NCBI GenBank assembly: GCA_029721435.1
Contig: CM056583.1
Coordinates: 91,176,620 to 91,240,619, forward strand
Direction of reading: 5' to 3'
Origin: Gymnothorax reevesii
Taxonomy: Eukaryota; Chordata; Actinopteri; Anguilliformes; Muraenidae
Length of the DNA stretch: 64,000 nucleotides
Every line of letters begins with the position of its first letter. Position 1 is the first letter of the stretch. Under the pieces are notes generated by a model, which worked only from the letters and a program-made list of their open reading frames with translations, was not told where the DNA came from and searched no databases. Shown piece by piece: positions 10,690 to 21,057 of this stretch. A program made the position numbers and the translations under genes.

Positions 10690-10992
10690 AGGGGTGCAGG
10701 AGGCACGAGGGACGTGGGGAACATGTCTCACGCAGTTCTGAGAAGACAACGATCTCCCCCCCTGCGCAATACTAGTCCCCTACCGGTGAATGCTTATTAT
10801 ATTTCCTAAAAAGTAGGTCAAAGTGACCTGAATAGGGTACATGACGCACCCTCTCCCCAAGATGCATCTACACACCAACTTTGATGTTCCTAGGTCATAC
10901 GGTATTGAAGTTATGGAGCGGACACGAATGCGGACGGACGGACGGACGGAGTGCAATCCTATAGTCCCCTCCGTTTCCGCTAGGGGACTAAA
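10690..10992. repeat. Dispersed repeat ending in CGGA microsatellite and AGGGGACTA
   Basis: The sequence has ACTAGTCCCCTACCGG near 10770, an 'accaactttgatgttcctaggtcatacgg' type body, a CGGACGGACGGACGG tract near 10933-10949 and an end with TAGTCCCCTCC ... AGGGGACTAA near 10962-10991. TAGTCCCC and GGGGACTA form a short terminal inverted pair. The general layout (body, then a 4-bp tandem tail) resembles the repeat at 44255-44460, so the two may share a class. Confidence 0.5.
10815..10829. promoter_or_regulatory. Perfect consensus estrogen response element (IR3) in a repeat
   Basis: AGGTCAAAGTGACCT is two AGGTCA half-sites as an inverted repeat with a 3-bp spacer, the textbook palindrome bound by estrogen receptor dimers. 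It lies in an interspersed repeat, so it may simply be repeat consensus. Binding is inference. Confidence 0.55.
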
Positions 10993-11783
10993 AATACTTA
11001 GGCTACGCTAAATATGACCTTTGACAAACTGATCCCATCCCCACCAGCAAATAAAGAGATGACACAATCTTGCATTTGCTCAGCTACTAACAGTTACATA
11101 TCTAAAATGTTTGATCATTTTGCGTAGCTTGACAATAATCACAAACTGCACTATTCGCTTCAGTAGGCCGTCTCCCATTCGTCCAGTTTGTAACGTTAAA
11201 TAATTTGTGGGCGATCAACTAATTAAACTGCCACTGCTAGTATTCAACTAATTTTCTCTTACGGCATTGGAATGATTGAATAAAAGATGAATAACTTACT
11301 AATTTGAGTTCTAAAACATTTATTTCAAACATATTGTGGCGACATAAAGCTGATCTATTTGTTTAGTTACCTCAGCCCGGAAGCAGGGACACAGGAGATA
11401 TTTTCTGATGGGGGGGAACCAAATCCTGCATAAAAGCCCAGAGAGCAAAATCAGATTTCCAGATACTGGATCACCACTTCTGGCCAACCGTCAGACCACC
11501 AGGCTCCATCATACTTTTACCTTGCCTGAATATCAAGAAAGTAACATTAATTGTAATTAAAAAAAATTAAGAACTAAATGATTTAAAAGGTTTTCTGATG
11601 AAAATTGGCAAAACTGTTCGCTTTTTGTCAGTAACCTGCCCGTGAACCACCCTCGAACCGATGCGCAAAACGCCAGCAAAACACCAGACCTGTCTCCAGT
11701 GGTCCACTGACCTCTAGCTATGTGGGAAGTCTCAACTTTCAAGGTTATAGAATTCTAATTTTAGTTTTTGATTGAGTTATTCC
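10993..11783. other. No gene seen
   Basis: Unclassified AT-rich DNA. Short open frames such as 11557-11742 minus show no family resemblance. Confidence 0.4.
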
Positions 11784-13498
11784 ACAACCCCAATTTCAAC
11801 ATAATTTTTTTTTTCGAAATAGGGACAAAATGTAAATTGTGAATAAAATCAAAATGCAATGACGTTCAAATCACACCAGCCAGTATTTTATTCACAATAG
11901 AACAGAGATCACATAGCAAATGTTGAGAAATTTTACAATTTTATCCACAAAATGAGCTCATTTCAAATTTGATGGCTGGTACAGGGGCCTGTTTACCATG
12001 GTCCCTCTTCTTATTAACACAGAGGCGTCTTTGCGGTGGAGGCGTCTGGGCATTGAGGAGAAAAGTTTCTTGAGTTTAGCCATTGGAATTTGATCCCACT
12101 CTTGTTTAATACAGGCTTCCAGCTGCTGGAGAGTTTTGGGTCTCCTTTGACGGACTTTTTGTTTAATTATGCACCAAATGTTCTCAATCAATGGAAGATC
12201 AGGACTGCAGGCAGGCCTGTTCAGCACACAGACTCTTCTACTACGAAGCCATGCTGTTGTAATAGCTGCAGTATGTGGTTTTGCACTGTCCTGCAGAAAT
12301 ACACAAGACCTTCCCTGGAATAGATGTCGTCTGGAGGGGAGCATATGTTGCTCTAAAACCTTTATATACCTTTCAGCATTCATGGTGCTTTTTAAACCAA
12401 GCAAGTGTCCCACAACATATGAAATAATGCATCCCCATACCATCAGAGATGCTGGCTTTTGAACTGAACGCTGATAACAGGAGGGGTGGTCTTTCTCCTC
12501 TTTAGCCTTGAAGACACGACGCCCATGATTTCCAACAAGAATGTCAAATTTGGACTCATCTGACCACAGGACACTTTGCTACAGTCCATTTTAAATGAGC
12601 CTTGGCCCATAGAACATGGCGGCGCTTCTGGCTCATGCTCAACAATGGCTTCCTTTTTGCATGATTGAGTTTTAGGTGGACTGTGGATGGCACGGATGGC
12701 AGATTTAAAGAGAACAACTCAAAAAAAAACCTTCAAAATCCTCCAAGCAGTGGGATGCACTATTATGTTTTTTGGAGAAACTTTTATTTGGTTTTGCCAA
12801 TGATTACCGTAGAAATCTTTTTTCTTTTTTTTTTTAATTGTTCTGTTTAATTCTCCTTCAAAATAACCAAGACATAATTGAGATCAGGGGCATACAATTA
12901 TGAGATCTCCTCTGTTTCTCCCACTTCTCAAGTATTGCTCAAATGGTTATCTCAAATCAACTTCCTCTGTTTCAGTGATGTCTTGTCTCTTTTTAGCTTA
13001 TCTCTTGCTCCTAAGGGACCTTTAGGAGAAGTAACTCAGAAACAAATGATACAAATATGAGAAGCTCAAATTTATCTCATGAGACGAGATTGAGCAAAAG
13101 ATGAGCAATACACTTTTCCTATGGGTCTGGCCATCTTTATTTCTGAGAGACTCAGCCTCTCTAAGACATCCCTTTTATTGCCAGTCATGTTACACATCTG
13201 ATGCCAGTTAACTTAATTACTTGCCAAATGTTCTTTCATCTGATTCTCTTATAGACTAATTGCTTTTTCAGCCCTTTTTTGCCTGTGTTCCAACTTTTTT
13301 GAGAAATGTTGCAGCCAGAAAATTTGAAATGAGCTCATTTTGCAGATAAAAATGCAAAATGTCTCAGTTTCAACATTTGGCATGTTATCTATGTTCTACT
13401 GTAAATAATATATTGGCTCATGTGATCTGAAAGTCATTGCATTTTGATTTTATTCACAATTTACACTTCGTCCCAACTATTTCGGAAATGGGGCTGTA
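11784..13498 (-). mobile_element. Tc1-like DNA transposon with long terminal inverted repeats
   Basis: The left end from ACAACCCCAATTTC (11784) and the reverse complement of the right end, ACAGCCCCATTTCCG (ending 13497), share about 190-200 bp of similarity. Shared segments include TGTAAATTGTGAATAAAATC and AAAATGAGCTCATTTCAAAT. The transposase relic lies on the minus strand at 11958-12575. The interior 12720-13130 no longer shows the expected transposase N-terminus, so it is deleted or replaced. The expected TA duplication is visible only on the right. Confidence 0.85.
11958..12575 (-). pseudogene. Tc1-like DD34E transposase, C-terminal two thirds
   Basis: This encodes the catalytic core of an IS630/Tc1-type transposase, which cuts and pastes its own element. 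The minus strand is open from about 12575 to 11958. Catalytic residues are all present: Asp in WSDESKFDI (codon 12558-12560), Asp in [10 protein letters not shown] (12288-12290) and Glu in [11 protein letters not shown] (12183-12185). The last two are separated by 34 residues, the Tc1 hallmark. The helix-turn-helix DNA-binding N-terminus is missing, and a stop sits just upstream of the first Asp block, so the protein is dead. The methionine at 12443 is internal and not a real start. The tail PLYQPSNLK reads into the terminal repeat. Confidence 0.88.
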
Positions 13499-14006
13499 CA
13501 TTGTTTGGGCTAATGGTTTACCTCTCTAAAAATAGTGTGGGATGCTAACAGTTTGTGAAGCCACGGATGACCAAGAGTTAACACGAATCAAAATATACAC
13601 TCATATGCATGATCAAATGATTAGGTCTACTTCATTTTCTGGTATGAAATTGCCAAACAGACCCACCAGTTGAACATCCATTCTCCACAATATGTTTGAA
13701 ATGAACATATTTCATATTGCAAGTGTATGATCTTAATAAGCTGTTCTCTGTCAAAATTTGGTGACTTCAGGTTTAAAAGTACACAGGAGAGCCCTAGTCG
13801 TGAGTTTTGGAACCACTGGCCAGCCGCCATTAGAAGAATATGATTACATGGGCATCTGGAGTCCATCTCCCGACAGAAACTCGAATCTGTCAGTCATGAT
13901 ATGAGACGAGGAATCTGTTGTGGGGATAAAAGTGCATTCAGAAAATGAATTAAGAGGCGTTTTAATAATAACAGAATCAAGTAGCATAACAAAACATTTT
14001 AAGAGA
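13499..14006. other. No gene seen
   Basis: AT-rich spacer. The 79-codon minus frame at 13627-13866 is unrecognised. Confidence 0.4.
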
Positions 14007-14010
14007 TTAA

Positions 14011-14325
14011 AGGTGCACTACGTAAGTTTGTTTACTTTCTGCGCGATTATACTTTTGTCTCAATTCGCCAACATTTCTCAATGATCTGCTAGCTGCCTGC
14101 CCCTAAATTCATTGTAAAAATCCCTGGCTCTGGAGAGAGCACAGGCATCACAAACTGCAGATAAGCACAAGCATAACAAACCGTCCCGGCCAATTAACGA
14201 CAAGAGTTCACAGTTATGGAAACATGGGAAGGAGGGAACTAAGGGAGGGAGGGGCGGGCTCCCTCTGTTTTGTTTAAGTTTGAATGTCAACAGAAGTGAT
14301 GTCAACAAACTTGCATAGTGCACCT
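14011..14325. mobile_element. TTAA-flanked MITE with AGGTGCACTA ends
   Basis: The left end AGGTGCACTACGTAAGTTTG (14011) is mirrored by the right end CAAACTTGCATAGTGCACCT (to 14325). TTAA borders both sides (14007-14010 and 14326-14329). The 315-bp interior has no gene; the 85-codon minus frame at 14078-14335 crosses the terminus and is a shadow. It is a non-autonomous element with piggyBac-like target preference. Confidence 0.8.
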
Positions 14326-14466
14326 TTAAACACAATTAAATCTGGTGATAAAAGAGTGTTTTTCTAAAAGAGGAAAACATCGCACCTCAAAAAGCTTATT
14401 GCTGGAGAATAATGAAGCAAGCCTGTATGGAATCACATTTGGGTAAAAAGTTGAACCAGCAAAAAA
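14326..14466. other. Spacer between two mobile elements
   Basis: AT-rich DNA without features. Confidence 0.4.
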
Positions 14467-14760
14467 AATCCATTCAATCAAATTATTTTTCATAACACGT
14501 GCAGATGTTAACTGCCGCGCGCACTTTTTAGTCCCTCATGCGCAAATTGAAACAACCGAGGGAGCTACAGGCAGGTATGAGCGCGTAAAAATCCACATCA
14601 AGAGCTAAAAAGGTTGCATGGCACCTCTCTCTCCGCTTGCACACTCAGTGCTCAGTTCTGCTCGCTCTAGTCACAGACTTTTGACCGTTCGGGGGCGGGA
14701 TCCAAGGCAGGCCCAAGCCTTCTTATGATTGGTAACTTTCAATGAGATCACACCCACACA
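14467..14760. repeat. Fold-back left arm, outer segment
   Basis: Mirrors 20623-20925. Shared text includes CAGGTATGAGCGCGTAAAAA, CAGTTCTGCTCGCTC and TCACAGACTTTTGACC. The left copy starts near ATCCATTCAATCAAATTATT and the right copy reads ATCCATACGATCAAATTATT on the minus strand, which fixes the outer end of the element. Confidence 0.85.
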
Positions 14761-14883
14761 AGCTCCTGCAACCTAGAAAAGCAGCTTCCATTTTCTAACG
14801 TAAACAAGCAAGATATATGTAATTTCATAGTCATCTTCCGCTTTTGGCAACATGTTGGGCGCTGAAGACTAATGAGGTTATCT
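14756..14883. repeat. Fold-back left arm, middle segment
   Basis: Mirrors 17300-17417. Both contain ATATATGTAATTTCATAGTC and TTTTGGCAACATGTT on opposite strands. Its partner is separated from the neighbouring right-arm pieces by the two insertions. Confidence 0.85.
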
Positions 14884-15440
14884 GTTAATATGGACTAACG
14901 TAATGGCTTACTTACCGATTATGCCATGATGGCCTGTTATTCTGCAATGTGTGCAATTGCATATCATTTTTTAGATTAGTAGCAGATAGCTTGCCAACTT
15001 TAGCGAGGATCTTCCCAAATAATCATCATATGCTAGCGATACAATATGGTTTTGTTTTTGCCGTAACGTCATTAGCCAGGCCCTATCTGTCATAGGCAGG
15101 AATCTAGCAGATGGCTACACTTTGCGGTGCTGTCTGCCTCCCAACTTGTTCGTTTAAATTCTTGGGATGTGGGAGGAATCACTATTTTACATGTTTTTCA
15201 ATCTCAATCCAGGTGGCTTCACCATCAAGCTGAAACAAGCTGACTGCTGGTCAGCTGATATTTTGCCAATTACCGTGAAGGAAATGTCAATATGAACGTG
15301 GACTGCCTACACTAATATCTATAGCTAACTGATTGTATTTGCATTATTGGCCCATGTGAGATTTTATGCATCTCCATCTCCGCTGTCATTTTCAAAAGGT
15401 CTTACTTCGGTCCGTAAACGACGAGCCTAATATTTGTCTG
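14880..15440. repeat. Fold-back left arm, inner segment
   Basis: Mirrors 15640-16134. Shared blocks include TGGCCCATGTGAGATTTTAT, GGTGGCTTCACCAT with AAGCTGAAAC, and GATTATGC then ATGATGGC on opposite strands. The central loop lies at about 15441-15639 and holds TTTATTTATTTATTTATT. Confidence 0.8.
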
Positions 15441-16138
15441 AATCGATTTTTTTCAAAATTTATTTATTTATTTATTGACAGCTAACAGCACCCCTATCTG
15501 GACACTGTTTGTCTTACACAAACTTTAACCTAAATAGATTCATGAAATAATACATTGAACAATAGATTATACAGCCGGCATGCATGCAGGTTCCCAGACG
15601 TGAGGGTTGAAACAAAAATTTAAAAAAAGGTAATTAAATTAAATTTACGGAGTGAAGTAAGACCTTACTGAAAACATCAGTGATGATGACAGCGCATAAA
15701 ATCTCACATGGGCCAATAGCGTAAACAAAATCAGTTTTGAGCCGGCTGCTCATTTATCTTGCTGTTTCCGTTCATGTTGATAGGCAGAAGATAGACCGAC
15801 CAACTGTCAGTCTGTTTCAGCTTTATGGTGAAGCCACCAGGGTTAAATACGTGTAAAAGAGTCAAAACTAACAAGTGGGTATCGGCACGAAAAGCATAGC
15901 CATCAGCAACGTTCCTGCCTATTACAGATCAGGGCTAGCTATTAACAAAAAGGCAAAAGCAAAACCATATTGCTAATATATCATGATAATTTGCTAAGAT
16001 TTTCCCGTGCAAATGTAAGCTAGCTAGCTGGCTACTAATATAAAAACTGATATCAAATGCGATTGCACACGTTGCAGAATAACGCGCCATCATTGCATAA
16101 TCGATAAGCAAGCCATTATGTTAGTTCACCTATATTAA

Positions 16139-17295
16139 AGACCTTGATAAGAAAAATCTGAGATTTGTTTCAAAATATAAAATAAATGTTGGAAACAAAT
16201 TGTTAAGCAACATGCAACATTTCTGCATGTTGCTCAATTTTGTTGTTAGAATTTTATCTCGATTGAATGGTTTCACTTCACTTTCGTGGTTTGAGGTTTT
16301 TTTTGGGTGGGGTTAAAGAGGGGATGGCACTACGCACTGCTGCCCCTACTTGCATAACTCCTCCCACTCGCCGTAACATTATAAATATTTCAGGCATGCT
16401 GGAACCGGTAGTTATTCTGCTCGTTTTCAAGTCGGAATATCGTCGATATTGTCTTTTCTTTAGCTTGGTAGCTATGCTCTCATCTCGAAAGAGTATTTTT
16501 CCTGGTTGTGCGAGTTGAAGTTAATGGTGCAACATAATTGATTTATGGGGTTGTACATTAGCTAGCTAGGTACATAACTAGCTAGCCATCTTAATTACAC
16601 AAGCACAATAACAATCTAGCAAGCTAACAACCTTCTGTCATTCCCCAGCATACTGTAAACATGCAACAAGCAAATTTGTCAGGCTAGCTAGATGTGAAGT
16701 TAGCATTAAACAGTAGAGCAACATAATTTGCCATATTCTCATACTTCACCACAATGAGCCATTTTGTAGTTTTCATAGCTTTGGCCGTGGATTTCCCCTT
16801 TTTTACAACCAGAGAAGAGCAAGGTAAATGTGGTAAATCACGGAGAGTCAGAAAGTGTAATTTTATGTAATAACACAAGAATGACAAGCAAGTTAATGGT
16901 TTTCTTCACATATTGAGTTCACTCTTTATCTGAAAAGTAAGGCTTAACATTCGGAAATTATTGTACAATCGTACAGTAGCTATATCTGGTAGGTTGAGGC
17001 GCGTTCCAATACGCGAGCGTGATGTGGTAACTGCGCATGCCTGGGAGGTACAGACGCTTGGACTAGAGAGAGGCAGGACTTATACCCCGATGGGCCGTGG
17101 TTTCCATGCCTCCAGGGGACACGCCCCCGCCATCCTGGGGCAAAGAATGCTGCTCATTTCTTAACAACTTTGAGGCCTAATTTTATATCCGTAACGACTT
17201 TTTTAGTTCTTCATATCTGACAGAGTGATTAATAACACGCTTTTCTGTGGTAACATAAACTCACAAAACATTTTTAGTTTTCCTTTTCAGGGACT
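16139..17295. mobile_element. TTAA-flanked element inserted in the fold-back right arm
   Basis: The ends read AGACCTTGATAAGAAAAAT and, from the other strand, AGTCCCTGAAAAGGAAAAC. TTAA lies on both sides (16135-16138 and 17296-17299). The intact left arm of the host palindrome has a single TTAA at the mirrored place, so the empty site supports the insertion. The interior carries TAGCTAGC-rich text near 16560-16590 and 16682-16692, and a GC-rich right part with GGGGGCGTGTCCCC on the minus strand. No transposase is seen. Confidence 0.75.
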
Positions 17296-18171
17296 TTAAC
17301 ACCTTACTGATAACCTCAATAGTCTTCAGCACCGAACATGTTGCCAAAAACACTAGATGACTATGAAATTACATATATCTGGCTTGTTTACATTAGATGA
17401 AGGAAGCTGTTATTCTAGGTTGCATGCATGAATGTATTATAAGAACTGGATACTGAACCGAAAATGGCCGCCCATTCATTTCAATGGAAATTGCCCAGTG
17501 GCGCAGTGCGCCGACATGGGACCTTATTTCCAGAGTCGACATGTGCTGTGTGAGTTTTCATTCACACATGCGTTGTGTGGGCCTCATGAATGCGCTGATG
17601 CCTGAGCTATCTATGACAACGGGTCTTGCCTGAAGCGACTCCCACACAGAACGTGTGTTCACGAACAGTGTTCTCCGGAAATGTAGCTAACTTTGTTCAC
17701 TGTGAAACCCATGTAACAGCTCTGTACTGAACGGGCAAACAGCATTCGGCTTACATATAGTTTGGAAAAACAATTTATATACCTAATAGGGATATAAAAT
17801 GTTAATGAACTATTTTTATTTAACAGGGAAATAAAATTACTCACTATCGCACACAATGTCAGCAAGTTGACATGCTGCTCTATAAGATGACAGTTCCATC
17901 TTGTTTTCCATGCAGTTCAAAAGAGCTAAATGTATTCTTAGAAAGTGAAACGTTTCAAGCTTGCTAGCTTGTAGCCTCCTCTATTCTTACTGGATTCAAG
18001 ACGATAACCCAGCCACACAGAGCACTGCCTGTGCCTCATGAACTGATAAGTTTCATAGTAGATGACGTTGATCAAAGTATTTAACCAATTCTGACAAGCG
18101 AAATAACTTTTAGTATACATGTATGCTCAAAGCTCATTAAATCTATCCTTTCTCTATACCTGGAACTGGTG

Positions 18172-18241
18172 CCCATCCCAGCTGACTTTGGACGAAAGGC
18201 AGGGACCCACCCTGGACATCTCGCCAATCCATCGCAGTATG
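18172..18241 (-). repeat. Fragment of a common fish interspersed repeat
   Basis: GCCCATCCCAGCTGACTTTG, then CGAAAGGCAGGGACCCACCC and TCGCCAATCCATCGCAGTAT, is a fragment I recognise from a very common fish repeat (usual wording 'cctatcccagctg... gcgaaaggcaggg... gtcgccagtccatcgcaggg'). It is reversed relative to the usual orientation. Source family is not certain. Confidence 0.6.
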
Positions 18242-19639
18242 CACAAACCATTCATTAGAATTTAATTTTAATATTTAATATCGCGAATGAATATGCTGTG
18301 CATGCCCTCGCAACCCGGTGTGTCATCGGTAACATAGCTGCTGCCGTTATATGGTATTACCATGTTTATCAGCACCTAGAAATCAAACTCTAAACTTTCC
18401 TCACTTGATTCAAGCTTGAGGTTTTTACAACCTGAATGTTTCTCTGGATACACAAGCATCAAGCCGAGAAAGTGCCGCTTTTATTTGATATTAGTGGAGT
18501 TTGAATACGGAATTATTTTCCTTCCCCTTATACAGGATTAGCAATAAGTCCTCACATAATCAACAGCCCAGTTATAAAATATACATAAAGTGGATCTTAG
18601 TTTCGTTCTCATCTTTCTTTCTTCTGGGACTGTTGTGTTTTCTCTGCGCAGATGGAGTTCAGCCGCATCAGCGAATCTCCGCTGCATCACTCCCGTACAC
18701 TGATGCTCACGAACAGTGTGTCGTTCACATCTCATCTTGTCCAGCGTTTTCAACCCACTCAGCACTTCCAGCTAATAAAGGCTGAGCTACAAATACTGTC
18801 TGTTTGTGCGGTGCTGTCATGCAAGTTCAGCGCATGCATAAAATAACAGGAACTTCATATTCTGTATCTTAACAGTTGCTGAAAAGAGACGGCATCAAGT
18901 ACGCACATCTGCTGTTGTTTTAATAATTCATCAAGAACTGGGCATTCAATGGCAAATAAATAATGAGCTGTGCAGTTTTTTTTTTACTGAATTTATTCCA
19001 TGCTGAAAGTACGCGTAAGGAAGTGGTTAATGCTACTTAGCCAGCATATAACACATGAAGCAGCAAAACGCAGTACCATGAATCGGTGTAAGATATTCAA
19101 AGTAATGGAAATACACAACTCAGTTTAGGTGCATCTTGAACATTTTAAAACGAAAAACGAAAGCAAGTGGTAGCTACATGCACAATTATGGGATGTCACC
19201 TTCAATAGTTACAGAATACACGCCCGTTATCCAACCTTAGTTAACCAACAACAACCTTTGCTTCCTTACTGTATATTCTCTAACGTTACATAAAAGACTG
19301 GTGCGTAGTCGAGTCGCTACATAACAAAGCCATTCATCAAATACAATAACTGAAAACATTGGAGTCCTTACACCCGCTCACTTTACCGACTTGGTAATAA
19401 CGTCAGCTGATGGCACTGAATCTCCTGACCAGGGCTACGTGTCAAAGAACCTGCTTTCGAAAACATGCTTAGAGACAAGGTCCTCTTGGTGTTCGCGTAG
19501 CCTCAATTAAAATTAAAAAATTTTGTCGCTGCCGTGGAAAAAGGCACCAATGATTTAAAAGAAAATAATCGACAAATTATATATTAATCATTTGCAGTAT
19601 TCATAAAAATTTTTTCACGGATGTATTAGAGTGTCTTTT

Positions 19640-20061
19640 TCAATTGTTCTCTATGGAAATGAGACGGTGAGTTCAGGAACCACATGCAAGATGGGGAAAT
19701 CCAAAAAACGTATGCCTTTAATGAGTTCCAGGTCAGTACCAAAAGACACAATTGCCAAGCCACAAAACAAAATCCAAAAACAGAGTCGACTACACAGACC
19801 AGGGTCAGAACCAGTAAAACAGAGGAGCAACGGTGCATAGACGGCAGGGAAAAAGTCGTAGTCGATAAGCAAAGCATAGGGTCATACACAGGGCATCCAA
19901 ACACAGAAATCATGGTTGTACAAAAATAGGTTGAAATCCAGTGCAGATCCAGTGCATTGTCTGTGCACTGTTCTAAGCGCACAGATAACGAGTGCAGGGA
20001 AGTAATTAAGCACGTGTAAGAGATCTCACAGAAACGCAGGGGGAGACAGGTACAGCTGAGC
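19640..20061. repeat. Purine-rich unclassified interspersed repeat
   Basis: A, AG-rich plus strand with recurrent 'ccaaaa.. cagagtc.. cagggtcagaacc' text. It resembles the stretch 33030-33600 in style, which is typical of the antisense ends of some fish retroelements. No long terminal repeat boundaries could be fixed. Confidence 0.4.
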
Positions 20062-20360
20062 AAGAGGCGGAGACTAGAACAGGGCGATTGCTGAGAGGGA
20101 ATAAGTATTATTTAGTAGCGGTGCAACTTTACAGATTAAACTAGAGTGCTCATTAGTGAGTTAGTAATATGTACATGGATTAGTTGTGTTAGTAGACTAT
20201 GATACAAAATGCAAATGTTAGTCTTGTTAGTAATCAGAACAGAAGGGCGAAGGAAGTAAACGGGAATTGAAGGAATAATATGCAACCCTAGAAACCTTTG
20301 AAATCACCCAAAGCAGGTGAGCAGACAGACCGGGGAGATGGACTGAACCAACTGGATACG
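20062..20360. repeat. Dispersed repeat, copy A
   Basis: Shares ordered blocks with 34797-35095: GAGACTAGAACAGGGCGA, TGCTGAGAG, GTGAGTTAGTA, AAATGTTAGTC, TTAGTAATC, GAAACCTTT and ATCACCC. The two copies lie in the same orientation about 14.7 kb apart. Confidence 0.65.
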
Positions 20361-20925
20361 AGACAGGGGAGACAAGTGCAATGGAACTGAAAATGGCCTG
20401 AACTGAAAACCGGAGAATACAATAATCAAAAAGAATAAATAAAAGGCAAAATCATGAACTTTAAACATGAACATAAAACCAGAATCATGACAGGAAAAAT
20501 GTCTTTTTGCCCCCCATGGCATCACGTGACTTGCAATATCAGCTTGACCGCTAGACCCTTGTCGGTGTGCAATTTAGCCCTGGTTCAGTATCCAGTTCTA
20601 ATAATACATCCATGGTTGCATGAGGCTGTGTGGGTGTGATTGTTCATAGTGACTAATTATAAGAGGGTTGGGGTCTGCCTTGGTTCACGCCCCCAAAGGG
20701 TCAAAAGTCTGTGACTCGAGCGAGCAGAACTGAGCACCGAGCGCGCAAGCGGAAAGAGAGAGAGAGGTGATGTGCGACTTTTTTAGCTCTTGATGTGTAT
20801 TTTTACGCGCTCATACCTGCCCGTAGTTCTCTTGGTTGTTGAATTTCCGCGCGAGACACTAAAAAGTGTGCGTGGCAATTAAAATCTGCACGTGTGATGT
20901 AAAATAATTTGATCGTATGGATGTT

Positions 20926-21057
20926 TTATTGGTCACTCGATTTCTGACCCAAATGTGCTCTCACAGTGTAAAGACTTGATGCTGCAGACGCACAGACAGA
21001 TCGAAAAGCACATAAATTCACACAAGAAATAGCACAAATACACACAAACACACTGTT
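20926..21057. other. Spacer with proto-satellite-like text
   Basis: Positions 21010-21052 (CACATAAATTCACACAAG then CACAAATACACACAAACAC) resemble the 38-bp repeat that begins on the far side of the LINE. Confidence 0.45.

Larger units (their letters stand above)
17427..20613. mobile_element. 3.2-kb element with 9-bp target duplication in the fold-back right arm
   Basis: GGTTGCATG occurs directly at 17418-17426 and 20614-20622. Immediately inside are inverted ends CATGAATGTATTATAAGAAC and ATGGATGTATTATTAGAAC, continuing as TGGATACTGAACC, about 32 bp in total. The intact left arm of the host palindrome has one copy of the core GGTTGCA. A 9-bp duplication suits Mutator-like elements; 8-bp hAT-type duplication is not excluded because the outer G is ancestral. 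The interior has no recognisable transposase and contains at least three other repeats (18172-18241, 19640-20062, 20062-20360). Frames such as 19626-20063 minus (145 codons) run antisense to repeat and are not taken as genes. Confidence 0.75.
14467..20925. mobile_element. Large fold-back element split by two later insertions
   Basis: The left arm (14467 to about 15440) reads outside-in. Its reverse complement is found in three pieces on the right: 15640-16134, then 17300-17417, then 20623-20925. Between the pieces lie two insertions, 16139-17295 and 17427-20613, each with its own terminal repeats and target duplication. Removing them leaves an ancestral palindrome of roughly 2.1 kb with arms near 1 kb and a loop of about 200 bp. 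Arm identity is high but imperfect by eye, with indels. No transposase is visible, so the element is non-autonomous or a fold-back type. Confidence 0.8.

Noticed and set aside
12443..12443. Methionine at 12443 (minus) as the true start of the Tc1-like transposase
   Set aside because: The catalytic first Asp and preceding conserved residues lie upstream of it in the same open frame, so it is internal.
19626..20063. 145-codon minus-strand frame with hydrophobic stretches as a membrane protein
   Set aside because: It is antisense to a purine-rich interspersed repeat; the Cys/Leu/Val-rich composition follows from this.
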